Shown: positions 11,485-21,810 of the stretch, one piece after another
How the letters are laid out: the number at the start of each line of letters is the position of its first letter
Numbering within the stretch: the first letter of the stretch is position 1
NCBI GenBank assembly: GCA_021432635.1
Contig: MU270056.1
Location: forward strand, 549,656 to 613,655
From: Thozetella sp. PMI_491
Taxonomy: Eukaryota > Ascomycota > Sordariomycetes > Chaetosphaeriales > Chaetosphaeriaceae
Length of the DNA: 64,000 nucleotides
Direction: 5' to 3'
Notes under the pieces: model-generated
Databases searched by the model: none
Told to the model about the DNA's origin: nothing
Seen by the model: only the letters and a program-made list of their open reading frames with translations
Program-made: the position numbers and the translations under genes

Positions 11485-12945
11485 ATGGCGGCCAAAAGCC
11501 CGCCCTCACCCAGTCCGTCGCAGCTGCCGCCAGTGCCGGCGAGCCCGACATACTCGTACGCCTCGACCGCGAACCCTCTGTCGCAATACAACCTGCCGCT
11601 GCCGCCGCCGCCGCGGCCCGCGCACGCCGTCCTGACCAAGTCCGACCTCGAGTCATCCCAGACCGCCTATGCCGACCTGGTCACCAGCGCAAAGTCGTAC
11701 CGCCTAGCCCTCGCCTCGCTTTCGACGGCCGCCTCGGCCTTCGGCTCTGCGCTCGAGGCATGCGCTCGCCTCAAAGAGGCCCGCGCCGACGTCCTCGGCC
11801 CCGCTACCGGTGCCTCCCTGAGCAACAGCTTCAATGCCAAGGGAACCTGCACCGCCGACACGCTGCTGACGGTGGCCGGCCTGCAGCACCTCGTGGCGAA
11901 CCACCAGCAGATTCTGTCCGAGACAGTCTATCGCTCCTTCGAGGTGCCGCTGCTGCACGAGCTGGATAAATGGCGCGCCACCATCGAGGATGAGGAGGAG
12001 AGCTACACCCGCGCCGTCAAGAGCCAGAGCAAGGAGATCCGCCGCCTCGAGAAGGAAGGCCTGAAGCTGCACCGTCAGCGCCGTCGGGATGTGGCCAAGT
12101 TCCGGAGCCACCTGGTTGAGCTGACCACCAAGCTGGACGGCCTGACGACGCTGCATGCCGAGCACGCCCGCGGCCTGCTGCGGGAGAGCCAGGAGACGAG
12201 CACCCGCATCGTCGACGCGAGCTGCAGCCTGGTGCGCGCCGAGGTCGACATCTTCGAGTCTCTGGCCAAGAAGGGCTGGACCGGCGGCGGATTGGAGGAT
12301 GTGCTCGAGAAGGGCGTCGACCTCTTCGCGAGCGAAGACGCCGCCGCGGCCGGCACGGGCGCTCACAGCGGCGGCAACGGTGATGGGAGTAAGTTGTTCA
12401 GCATCCTGCCACCGCGGAGCATCCTGGCCGATTCAGCGTCCGAGATGTCACGACCGGGTGGCCACGGGAGGGCCGACAGCCTGCTGGTAGAACCAGAGCG
12501 CTACCAGAGCCTGGCCGGCGCTGTGTCAGACCCGGGCGCCCGCGACACGGACAGCGTCTTCTCCGAGTTCAACAGACCCCGCGGCGCCCGGCCGTTCTCG
12601 CCCCAGCCGCAGCCCCTGAAACTAAACCCCGAGGACTTGCTCGTTAGCCTGGAGGCTGCTAGCAGCGAACCCTCCCCACCACAGGACGAGGCCCGTCCGG
12701 AGCATAGTGCTATCGGCGAAAAGGGCCAACAGGCTACTAGCGGCGACGGACAGCAGCAGGGGCAGGGGCAACAAATGAGCGGAGCGGACGAGCCCGACAC
12801 CGAGGACGAGGAGACACATCCGTGGCGAAACGAGGGCCTGCATCGGTCCTCGACCGGAGACACAGCCCGCCCGAGCGGCATAGACATCCCAGACGAGAGG
12901 AACCCGAGGTGGAGCGCCTCCGAAACCGACGACGACGGCGCATAG
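11485..12945 (+). CDS. IVY1: Ivy1-like inverse-BAR phospholipid-binding protein
   Basis: A single-exon protein of 486 residues. The first 50 residues are rich in Pro and Ser. A long helical segment follows (about 55-300) with heptad-like charged stretches and the block HQQILSETVYRSFEVPLL, which I recall from fungal proteins annotated as Ivy1. The rest is low-complexity and acidic (Gly-, Gln- and Pro-rich, DEPDTEDEE). In yeast Ivy1 binds phospholipids, the Rab Ypt7 and Vps33 at the vacuole and acts in vacuole fusion and TORC1 signalling. Those roles are known from yeast and are only inferred here. The start at 11485 excludes an upstream low-complexity open stretch. The gene converges on NUP53 with about 520 bases between the coding ends. 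Another BAR-like protein cannot be ruled out. Confidence 0.65.
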   Translation: MAAKSPPSPSPSQLPPVPASPTYSYASTANPLSQYNLPLPPPPRPAHAVLTKSDLESSQTAYADLVTSAKSYRLALASLSTAASAFGSALEACARLKEARADVLGPATGASLSNSFNAKGTCTADTLLTVAGLQHLVANHQQILSETVYRSFEVPLLHELDKWRATIEDEEESYTRAVKSQSKEIRRLEKEGLKLHRQRRRDVAKFRSHLVELTTKLDGLTTLHAEHARGLLRESQETSTRIVDASCSLVRAEVDIFESLAKKGWTGGGLEDVLEKGVDLFASEDAAAAGTGAHSGGNGDGSKLFSILPPRSILADSASEMSRPGGHGRADSLLVEPERYQSLAGAVSDPGARDTDSVFSEFNRPRGARPFSPQPQPLKLNPEDLLVSLEAASSEPSPPQDEARPEHSAIGEKGQQATSGDGQQQGQGQQMSGADEPDTEDEETHPWRNEGLHRSSTGDTARPSGIDIPDERNPRWSASETDDDGA

Positions 12946-13463
12946 ATAGATAGACGGCGAGAAGAGGGGGGGACGCAGGCAGGCAGACTTGGCGGCTTGC
13001 GCATTAATGGCATTATACCCGTCTTTTGTTTACTCTGTACAGAATTCAACAATGTGTTTGACTAGCTTTGGTTTTGGCGGCATCTTGGTCACGGCATGGA
13101 AACGGTGTTTGAGAACCGTGTGAACGAGGACAAGGTGCGAGCGTGCCGATTATTTGGGCCGTTTTTTCTGGGTTAATCTCATCAAAGTTTCTGTCTGCTC
13201 CTCTCTGGCACGATCCAGAACGTGAAAGCCAACCCCCGGCACTGTGTATCGCGATACTCCCAAACTCCTCCCTGGTCCTGTGTGACATGCATTAATAAAC
13301 CCTTAAGAGTACAGCCTGGCATCGACGGCAGGGAGAGGCCTATAGACAGAGGTGTGGCCCATGCGTAAAAGATTATTGTTGATGGCCTGGCTCCTGCCCG
13401 CACACGGCGCTCTCCTTGCTGTATTGGTATTCTTCTTCTTCCTCTATCTTCCTCCGCCCTCTT
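12946..13463. other. Convergent 3' region of the Ivy1-like gene and NUP53
   Basis: Two genes end toward each other across this 518-base stretch, which should hold both 3' untranslated regions and terminators. No coding feature is seen. Confidence 0.5.
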
Positions 13464-14830
13464 TCAGTCGTCCTTGTCCGCGCTCATGATCTCGCCGCCG
13501 AAGAGCCCAAAGGTCAGGTCTAGCCAGTAGATGAACTTCCAATACAGGCTGGCCCGGTCCCAGTCGAACTCGCCTGCATCGGTACGCGGCACCTCGTTGC
13601 CGATCATCGAACCGCTGAACCACTTGAGGAAGGGGATCTGGTTGACGATGCGCTGCGTATAGGACGGCTGCGGCAGCAACGCCTGCTCGGCGGGGAGGAG
13701 CCTAACCTTCCGCACCGTGTTGATCGACTTGCAGAACTCGCTGTCGGTGGCGCCGCCGGCTGTCGTCTGTGCCGCGTCGCTGCTCGTCGTCCGCGCGCCG
13801 GAGGTGCCCGTGACTGTACCAGACGACACTGTGGCCGAGTCGCTGCGGGTGGAAAGCGTGCCAGAGTCGAGCGTGCGCGACGAGGTTTGGGACTGGGGTG
13901 GCGAGAGCTCGAGGTTATCGCCAAAAGGATTCACGTAGCCCCGCCGCGAGACGGAGCCCTGGTTGCCGTGACGCCGCCGGGTCGGGGAGCGCGGGGCATC
14001 GTCGATGCGCTCCATGCTCGGGTCAGGGATGGCCTCGTCGCGAGAAGGGGGGATGCCGTGGTACGGCTCAGCGAAGATCAGGTAGCCCTGGATCAGCTGC
14101 GGGGAGGCGTAGGTGGCGGCCTCGGCGGCCTCGAACGATTCGAACGTCACTTTGACCCAGTGGTCACCGCCGTCGGCGCGGTTGACCTTGACGCGCTCCT
14201 CGGGCGTCAAGCCCTTCCGTCGCGTGAAGGCGGGGTCGCGCAGCTCCGACTTGTAGCGGCGGTTGCCGGCCGGGGGCTCGCGCGTGTAGTCTTCGCATAT
14301 CCTGCCGGCGAGCTGCTCGTAGTGGTTGATGGCAGCATACTGTTGCTCGACCGAGGGGAACCCGCGGAGGATGACCTCGGTGGGTTCCTGCTTCTTGACG
14401 AAGCGCGTCTGGGCCGGGGGCGGCGAGCCGTCGTCGGCGCCCTGGGAGTTTTGTTGCGACAAGGTCTGGGCCGGCGCCGAGGTCCCCGTGCTCTGGCTTT
14501 GGTCCTGGAACCAGTTCGAGAAGACCTTGTCGGCGGCGGCCAGGGTAGGATCCTCCTTCCTCGCTGGCGTGCTCGCCCTCGACCTCGATCTTCGCGACGA
14601 CTTGCCGAACGAGCCAGACTCGGGGGCGGGCCTTCGCAGGCGGCCGGCGGTGTCTTTCCTGCAAAAACGGGCGTCGCTTAGCATTCATGGTTGGGCTTCT
14701 TAACGCTTGAAGGGGTGGGAGAGGTAGAGAGAACTTACTGTGGGAAGACCATGGCGTACGGTCTCTGCACGCCGTCGTCGCCTACGTAGAGCTCATCGTC
14801 GGGAACGTTGTGCAGGATCAGAGGCGCCAT
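13464..14830 (-). CDS. NUP53: Nucleoporin Nup53/Nup35 (MPPN-type RRM)
   Basis: Two exons, 14830-14739 and 14658-13464, encode 428 residues. The exon-exon join reads MVFPQ-KDTAGRL. The protein belongs to the Nup53/Nup35/MPPN family, which sits in the inner ring of the nuclear pore and links to Nup170 and Nic96-type partners. The atypical RRM fold used for dimerisation is visible at about residues 123-231: [20 protein letters not shown], then [15 protein letters not shown] and GYLIFAEPY. The middle is Ser/Thr-rich and disordered. The C-terminus has an amphipathic, aromatic helix ([19 protein letters not shown], about 401-419), as in family members that bind the nuclear membrane directly. The gene is divergent from ATG29, with 572 bases between their starts. 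Confidence 0.88.
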
Positions 14831-15402
14831 GGTGGGCGGCCCAAGGAAGGAAGAGAGAAGCAGACGGGAGGGGAAAAAAACAAAGAAAATCCTGGCTGCC
14901 TTGAAGGGGCGTGTTGCTGTTGCTGGAATGCGATGCACCAGCCCGAATTGCCCGAGGACGAACCGTCGAGACGCCACGCGACACTCTAAATCAATCGACT
15001 TGATCGGCAGGAAGCTTTTCACGGGCGACGACTGATGGCCGTGAATTTTGGCGTTGGGCTGCCTGCCCCAGCAACGGCGACCCCTGCTTGGCTGTAGGGA
15101 TCCGCTTCGCTTGCCGCTCGGATGTTACATAAGCCCCCGATTTCGTCCCTGGGACTAGCCCAACTCCCCGGTTACAGCAATGGCGCCCCGATAGATTTGG
15201 CAAAGCGGACTACCATCCCCGCTACTTGCACCATCGCGCCACTGGTCATACGAAAGTACATACGGCGTAACCACGAGACCCCGCTAAGCCGGCCTGGGGA
15301 GCCTGATATAGGCCGCTTCACCATCGAACGAGGCATCCGTTCCCCTTCGACGGATGATCTCCTCTGCGCCGGTATCACCGCCCCGCAGAATCCCGAGAAA
15401 AT
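14831..15402. promoter_or_regulatory. Bidirectional promoter region of NUP53 and ATG29
   Basis: This 572-base stretch separates the start codons of two divergent genes and must hold both promoters. No individual site was recognised with confidence. Confidence 0.5.
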
Positions 15403-17050
15403 ATGGCTAGCCGAGATAACCAAGAGTCGCCTCCGCTGTCCAGGGATGAGGACCGCGAGAGGCATGTCAAGTACCATGTCTACGTCCGGCTGCCCTTCAA
15501 GCGCGGCGACTTCATCGACCCCCCGCCCGTGAGTCCATCGCCTGAGGCTCCGAATCATGGCTTTGCATGCTCGCATCACTCACCTCGTGCCTACAGTTCG
15601 ACTGGGATGAGTCCAAGTCCGAGGCGCTCTGGGGGATCATCTCAGTGGTAGCCCACACGGAGATCGACTGTAAGTCTCCACCTCCCTCGTGCGCTGCTTC
15701 CATCGCACAAGCAAGCACCCGCGCTGACCGACTCCAAAAAGGGGACGAGCTGTGAGTGCATGCTGACTGAGCTGGGTCGCACCTCCGATGATGGTGGGAC
15801 CATCCGCTCCTACTGACACAAACCCCCGTTACAGTGCCGCTCGGTTCAACGTCACTCTCGAGTTCATTCTGCAGATGGCCTCGTACCTCACCGAGCGCAA
15901 GTCGTCGCAGATCCGGGCTCAGATGCGAAAGGCCACCACAACCAAGGGGTCCGCGGCGCCGTCACCCGTGCCTGGCTCGGAGGGCCCCGCTCTCGCAGCT
16001 GCCCATGGCGCCCTGGCCATTGCCGCTAGTGAAGCTATGCGGCGGACGGGCTCCGGCGGTGGCAGAGCGCCCTCGTCCCTCTCCATCCGCAAGGACTCGC
16101 CGCTCCCCAAGAACGACGGAAGCACCCCTGGCACCCCTGTAAAGACTTCCCTCGCCCTCCGCCCTCAGGTGTCGCGCAACTCGTCGGCCGGCACGACCGT
16201 CCCGACCAATACAGGCCCTGCGGGTCCAAAGGCCGGTGGCGTGGGTGGCGTCCGAGAGACCAACCGCCGCCGCCTCTCGTCCCTCACCATCGCGACCACC
16301 CCAGCTCAAGAGGATGCCTCCGTGCCGGAGGATGCCGACAACGAGGCGCCCTCTCCCGGCCCCGCTAGCGAGGGCGATGGCGACTCAGACTCGTCCGAGA
16401 GCCCCGTCGAGAGCCGCATCATTCGCCGCCCGCCGCGCTTCCACGCCAACGACGGCGCTGGCGACTACGCCGATGACGACGACGAGGCGGAGCCCGCGTT
16501 CCTCCCCTTCTCGGCCCGCCACCCCACCGGCTCCGGCCAGGGCACCCAGGACCTCGGCGCCACGCTCCGTGGCGACCCGCACTCGTTCGGCCGTCGCTTG
16601 GCCTCCAAGGAGCCGGCCCAGCACTCGCAGACTTCCGACTCGTCAGCCAGTTCGGCCGCCCTGGTGTCCAAGCCCGGCACCGTCGAAGACCGCAAGCCAG
16701 GGGCCGGCCCCGGCCCGCTGTCACCCCGCCGCACCACTGAGCTCGCCGGTAAAGGCAAGGGCAAGGGCTATTCGCGGGAAGGTAGCGATGGCACGCCCAG
16801 CATGGGCAGCAGCTTTTCTGACCTGGACGGTACGTTCGCCCTCTTGTCATTCTCGCGCTTGTTTTCGTAGCACCTCATCTTCGGCTGCTAACAGTGTCCC
16901 TCTACAGACGCCTCGGTAACCCAATCAGCCCTAGAGGAGGCGCTCGCATCCAAGATGCAAGACGGAACGATTGGTTCCCGGATGAGTACAATCGGCGCGG
17001 CTTTACGAAGCCGCTACCTCCCGCAAAACAGGGAGCGACAGCAGCAGTAG
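15403..17050 (+). CDS. ATG29: Autophagy-related protein Atg29
   Basis: Five exons are modelled: 15403-15528, 15597-15669, 15742-15751, 15835-16829 and 16908-17050, giving 448 residues. Exon 3 has only 10 bases. It supplies the conserved join reading EID-WDEL-AARF, which matches the Atg29 pattern DIDW-x-x-LA. The conserved N-terminal domain (about 1-95) contains YHVYVRLPFKRGDFIDPPP, ALWGIISVVAHTEID and YLTERKSSQIRAQMRKA. The long middle is disordered, rich in Ser, Pro and acidic residues. The conserved tail SALEEALASKMQDGTIGSRM is encoded by the last exon. In yeast Atg29 forms the Atg17-Atg31-Atg29 scaffold that starts phagophore assembly; filamentous fungi have Atg17 and Atg29. The gene is divergent from NUP53 and convergent with the CCCH gene. 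Confidence 0.92.
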
Positions 17051-17563
17051 GTCGGTGTTTTAGCCTTATCCTGCTTCCTCCTCCTCCTCCTCCTCCCTTC
17101 ATCTCCCCTTCTTTTTCAGTCCTGTATTATCTAGAAGCGGTATCAGGGATGTGTGGCACGAGGGGTAAAGGGGGTCGAGGCTGCTAGGCGCATGGTTATT
17201 TTTGTACGGCGGCCATTGCTAGCCCTAGCATTGAGTCAGGATATTATCTCCGCCGGAACAACCGCCACTTCCCTCCTCCCACCCCAATAGAGGGACGACG
17301 GGGTTGTGCGTCAAGCGATTCGTTGGAGTATGGCGTTTGGTCTGGTAAGCCGGCAAAGTCGGTAATTGTATGATGGCGTCTGTGGTGAATATAGGGTGGT
17401 CTGCGAATGCCTAAACGACTTCGCGGCTGGCGGTAGAGCTATGGTGGTGACCAATAGACCATGGCTGGGCACCATACAAACACAAATAGGGGACCGGGAC
17501 CGGGGGCTCTTATCAATCGTATCGAGATGTACAGCTATCTTCATATCTCGTCTCTAGATCAGA
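17051..17563. other. Convergent 3' region of ATG29 and the CCCH gene
   Basis: This 513-base stretch holds the 3' ends of two convergent transcripts, with a run of cct repeats near 17077-17096. No gene is seen. Confidence 0.5.
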
Positions 17564-20500
17564 TCATCCGTCGAGCAGCATGTCGTTGGTAGGATTGTGC
17601 CTGCTCCCCCGCATCCTTGAGGGCTTGTCTCCCTCTCCAACATTTTCCCCCCTTTCCTCCCCATCGTTGGGTCCTTGCATGGGCTCCTTCTGTGGAGAAT
17701 TAGTTCCTCGCTCCCTGTTCTTTCGTGTCGCAGCGTCCTCCCAGTAGAGACTGTCCCCGTCTCGCTTTTCAGTCGCCCAGTAGTCGTCTACGTTCTCCTG
17801 CGCCTTCTGAACGTAGTCATCCTGTTTGCTTTTATAGCTGGGCCGGTAATTGCTGTCCCTGCTGTCCCTGCTGTCCCTGCTGTCCTTGCTGTCCTTGCTG
17901 TCCTTGCCGTCATTGCCATCCTTGCCATCCTTGCCGTCATTGCCATCCTTGCCATCCTTGCCGTCCTTGCCGTCGTTAGAGCCGCCCCGGTGGTCGGGCT
18001 TGCTGTCGAGGCTGCGCGGGCGGGGGTCACTATCCCACTGCCTTTCCCTCACTCGGATGTTCTCTTCCGCCGGTACGGCATCTTCCCGCCCCTGGTTTCC
18101 CCGCGATCTCTCGGCCTGCCACCCGTTGTCGTCACGCTTCCGGTCGCCCTCCCACTCCTGGTCTCGTCGTGATCTGTCGGTTGGCCAGCCATCGCTTCTG
18201 TGCTGCGCATCGCCCTCCCACTCCTGCTCTCGCCGTGATCTGTCGGTTGGCCAGCCATCGCTTCTGTGCTGCGCGTCGCCCTCCCACTCCTGTTCACGTC
18301 GTGATCTATCGGCCGGCCAGCTGTCAGTTCTGTGCTGTGCGTCGCCCTTCCACTCCTGGTTTTTACGGTGCCTGTCAGTCGGCCAGTCATCCTCTGTCCG
18401 CCTCGCGCCCGAATCTCTCTCCTCTTGCCTACGCGATCTGTCCGTCTGCCAGTCGTCACGTCTGTGCTGCTCAGTCTCAACCCAGCCATTATCCCTCCGT
18501 CCTGACCTGCTGTCCCATTCGCTGTCTCTCATACTCGCGGCGTCCTCCACGTCTCTATCCCTATTGTCTCTGCCTGACTCCCAGGCCTTTCCCCTCTCTA
18601 CCCTCTCAGACCTCCAAGGTCGCTCGGCGCTGTCGTCCCCTTCTGCATCCCTCGATCTCCAATTTGTCGACTGCCACGATGTATACTTAGAATCCGGGCT
18701 GCCGTAGCTCATTGCCTGGAACTCGTCCCCGTCCTCGGCCAACATTCGTGCTTCGTCCTGTCTACGCTTCTTCTTCTGCTTCTCATAGAAATGCGGCTCT
18801 CGCATAACGTGGCCGTGCGTCGTCTTCCGGTGCTCGAGCACACACGTGTCAGCCTTGGAGCATGACCCTTTCGCTGCCCAAAACCAGCACTCCAGCCTCT
18901 CCTGTGGTGCTCCTGGCAGGATCTCGTGCGCAAATCCGAACGGGCAAGGGCCCTTGGAACAGAACTTCGGCTTGGTGAGCCAGTGGGGGCAGATTTGAGC
19001 GGAGGGAGGCCGGGCCGTGGTCGGCGTGGCTGTGGGCGTGGTGTCGTGAGTAGTTGAACTTCTCCGTCCCTCGGCGAGCTGCAGATCAGTGGCGACCGTC
19101 GGGCGACCGATGGGTGGATGAGCAGATACCGACTGGCCTGACGGTGGTTGGGCAGAGAATAGGTCGACAGGTATAGAGGGTGGGGTGGCGGGTTGTCGAC
19201 TCACAGGCCCCGTATGAGCAGGCGCTGTGGAGAACCCCGAAGCCCTCTCAGCCATGGCTGACATCGGGTCAACAGGTACACGGGGATTGTTCACAAACCC
19301 ATCGGTGGCGGTTGGTGCTGAGTTGGAAGCCATGTCCAAGGCGGCAGCCTGTGCCCTGATGAGCGCGACTCGCGCCGGGTGGATGGGTATTGTGAAGGCA
19401 TGTGTAGTCCTCTCTGCAGCTCTCTCTGCAGCCCTCTTTGCTCTAGCCGCTGCCCACTCCCGCTGCTGTATTGCCTCGGAGTCCTGCGAGGCGGTCGAGG
19501 GGGAGGTCATGGGATCTGGACGAGTGTTGAGGTTAAGGACCTGCTCGTCATTGTTTTGCTCCCAGTATTCTGGCCGACCTGGCCGGGGCTCCTTCTGTGG
19601 CAAGCGATCGGTAAGCTCGGGTAGCCTTCCCTCGTTGTAGGCCCTATAAATAGCAGCAGACTCCGGGGTCAAGTTGGCCCACTCCCAGGCGTCGAGCCGA
19701 CCAGGTGGGATCAAACTCATCTCGCGCCATTCCTGGTTCCTCCTCGCCTCCGCGGTCATGGGAACCTTGAACTGCGGGGGAGGCGGCAGGGGAAGCCCGT
19801 GGCCCTCGCGGCCCGAGGAAGCAGTCGCAAGGACGTTCTCTTCATCCCGCTGAGGGAGCGTGTATTTGTGCCGATACTCAGCGCTCTCTGCGTGGGAAGG
19901 AGGCTGAGGCTGCAAGTCGGCCCTCCGGCGGTTAGGCGATTCGCCCAGGCGGGATTCTACATCGAACTGGATGAGATCCTCGCCATTCGCCGCGTGGGGT
20001 TTGATCGACCCAGATGTACGATTGCCTCCACCCGCACGGGGGTCGGAATCGGTATCCGCGATACTATCGGCAGCAAAATTACGCAGCATAGAACTTCCAC
20101 GATCTGTGCTGGCATAGCCTGCCAAGCGATTCGCAGTCTCCTGCTCGAGCAAGTGGGCGCTTCTGACGAACGCAGGCTGAGCGCCGTACTCGGCGAGACC
20201 ACGCTCCTCTGCAGCGCTGTAGATGACGCTCTGTCGATCCACCGGAGGGCTCATGGTCGCGCCGCCGTAAGAGCTCCGACTGAACCCGGCCGAGTGGATC
20301 GAGGGCGGTATGGGTGTGGCCCTCGGCGTGCCGTTCCATCGGTTCCACAGCCGGTCGACCGCCGACAGGCTCTCTCTGGGCGTGATGACCCCCAACTCCA
20401 TGAATGTCTCTAGTTGCGAGATAAGAGACTGGTAAAGACGATCAGTAGGCTGTTATACCTGAACACCAGCTCCCCTGGGGAGGAGACGGGCGACCGTGGG

Positions 20501-20631
20501 GCCCCCGAAGGCGAAACAAGCATGTAGCGTTTACTTACCAGAACTACCTTATCAATATTATGGTTGCGCATCTGACTATCCCCGGGAAACTCGGATGGCG
20601 CGTAGACGCTGGGAGTCACGCTACCCGTCAT
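17564..20631 (-). CDS. CCCH zinc-finger protein with repetitive charged C-terminus
   Basis: Two exons, 20631-20539 and 20428-17564, give 985 residues. The join reads HNIDKVVL-SLISQLETFMEL, a plausible conserved helix followed by GVITPRESLSAVDRLWNRW. Near residues 510-575 lie two CCCH motifs. The first (CPHWLTKPKFCSKGPC, then PFGFAH) has unusual spacing C-x9-C-x4-C-x5-H. The second (CWFWAAKGSCSKADTCVLEH) fits the canonical C-x8-C-x5-C-x3-H. CCCH proteins generally bind RNA, but the target here is unknown. The stretch after the fingers is strongly charged, RD/RS-like, with a 22-residue repeat and a Gly-Lys-Asp/Ser-Arg-Asp triplet repeat described separately. No named orthologue is recognised. 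The charged repeats suggest a role in mRNA processing, but that is inference. Confidence 0.8.
17852..17975 (-). repeat. 9-bp coding minisatellite (Gly-Lys-Asp/Ser-Arg-Asp triplets)
   Basis: About 13 units of 9 bases lie in tandem inside the CCCH gene, read on the plus strand as tgtccctgc, tgtccttgc, catccttgc and cgtcattgc variants. In the coding frame each unit gives three residues: GKD, GND, SKD or SRD. The frame is preserved throughout. Glycine every third residue makes the GKD part formally collagen-like. Confidence 0.9.
18133..18475 (-). repeat. 66-bp coding repeat (22-residue unit)
   Basis: Units of exactly 66 bases repeat about five times inside the CCCH gene, each encoding variants of DRSRREQEWEGDAQHRSDGW. 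The two central units are nearly identical and the outer ones are diverged, as expected for repeated unequal exchange or slippage. Confidence 0.9.
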
Positions 20632-21810
20632 GGTGGGCGCGTGATGAGGGTTGATCCAAAAAGGCCAAGCTATTCCTACAGTCCCACAAGATCAGAAGCC
20701 GGAGGCACCAAGAAGCACTGGCAAGGCTTCAATTCGACTATCAGATGCTCCTTGCCACAAATTAACTAGTGACAGGTCCTCAAAGGAACGATAGTTGAGG
20801 AACGACGCGCTCTTTCTCGAAGTGAAGTGGGGGATGGGGACGCGTCGTGGTCGCGAGCCAGGGTCGGAGGGACTGGAGCAAGCAAAAAGATTTTCTCACA
20901 AAAAGGAGTTCCGGATCGAGGCCCCACGAAGGAAGTTGTGCATAAATCGAAGGAAAAGGGTCTATGGATCTCTTCTCCGCTGAGGTATAAGAGCTCGTGA
21001 GGGAGAGGAAGGGCTCAAAAACTTTTTTTTCGTCGCACAAGGCCTTATCCATGGTTGTCCTCCAGGTATTTAGGGACGTGGATGGGGCCAGGCCGGTTAT
21101 TGTTTAGGGTACCCCTGGAGTGGAACAGACGAAACTAGCCCAATCGGTCTTAATGTCAAGGAGAGTTCTGCGACAACCGAGCCACGGCAGCTCCCCAATA
21201 GGCCGTTTTCTGGACAATCATGTACTCCATAGAAACGGTGGGAGGGGCCGGTGGGGGAAGGGGGGGGGTGGGGGGGTAGGCCCAGGGAAACGCGATACTC
21301 TATTCGAAAAAAGCCCCAATATGTTGCCCAAGGCTCCACCTTGATCAGCAGTATGTAGGCTCAAGAGGCAAATCACATAATACCGGCAGCCCACCTCGCT
21401 CCTATGAGAGGCATCTATCTCTTGGTCTGGCGTGGTAAAACGAGAAGGCTGGCTAAGGGAGGAGGGGCGGTGGAGACTGAAAAGCAATCGCTCGTGAGAC
21501 ATCGCCGCCTCGCTGTGGCCGGGGAAAAACAAACAGCAAATAGGAGTTGGTCAGCCCCCAGCAACATTGCATCGCAGATTGCCAACCCCTCCTGACAGCC
21601 ACTTGCACGCCTCCCTGTATCATTTCCTTTTAAGATACAAGATCCTGAATAGAGCAACGGCCTAGGCGCAGGCTCCCCGGTGCAGGTGTCAACGGACTCT
21701 CGGCGGCGAAACAAAAGCAAATACGGTGCCCAGAGACAGACACCCTCATGATCACGACCTTATCAAAGCGTAGAGACTTGCGCCACCTAGTCCGGAGACA
21801 GCTCTTAACG
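20632..21810. other. Intergenic region upstream of the CCCH gene
   Basis: It holds the CCCH promoter and the 3' end of the small membrane-protein gene. A G-rich block at 21240-21282 contains several runs of five to nine Gs and could fold as a G-quadruplex on the plus strand. No coding sequence is supported. Confidence 0.5.

Noticed and set aside
13887-14681. 264-codon plus-strand open frame opposite NUP53
   Set aside because: It arises from GC-rich codon use of the sense gene; the translation is Arg/Gly/Val-rich with no domain.
17850-18707. 285-codon Leu/Ser-rich frame opposite the CCCH gene repeats
   Set aside because: It is produced by the minisatellites read on the wrong strand.
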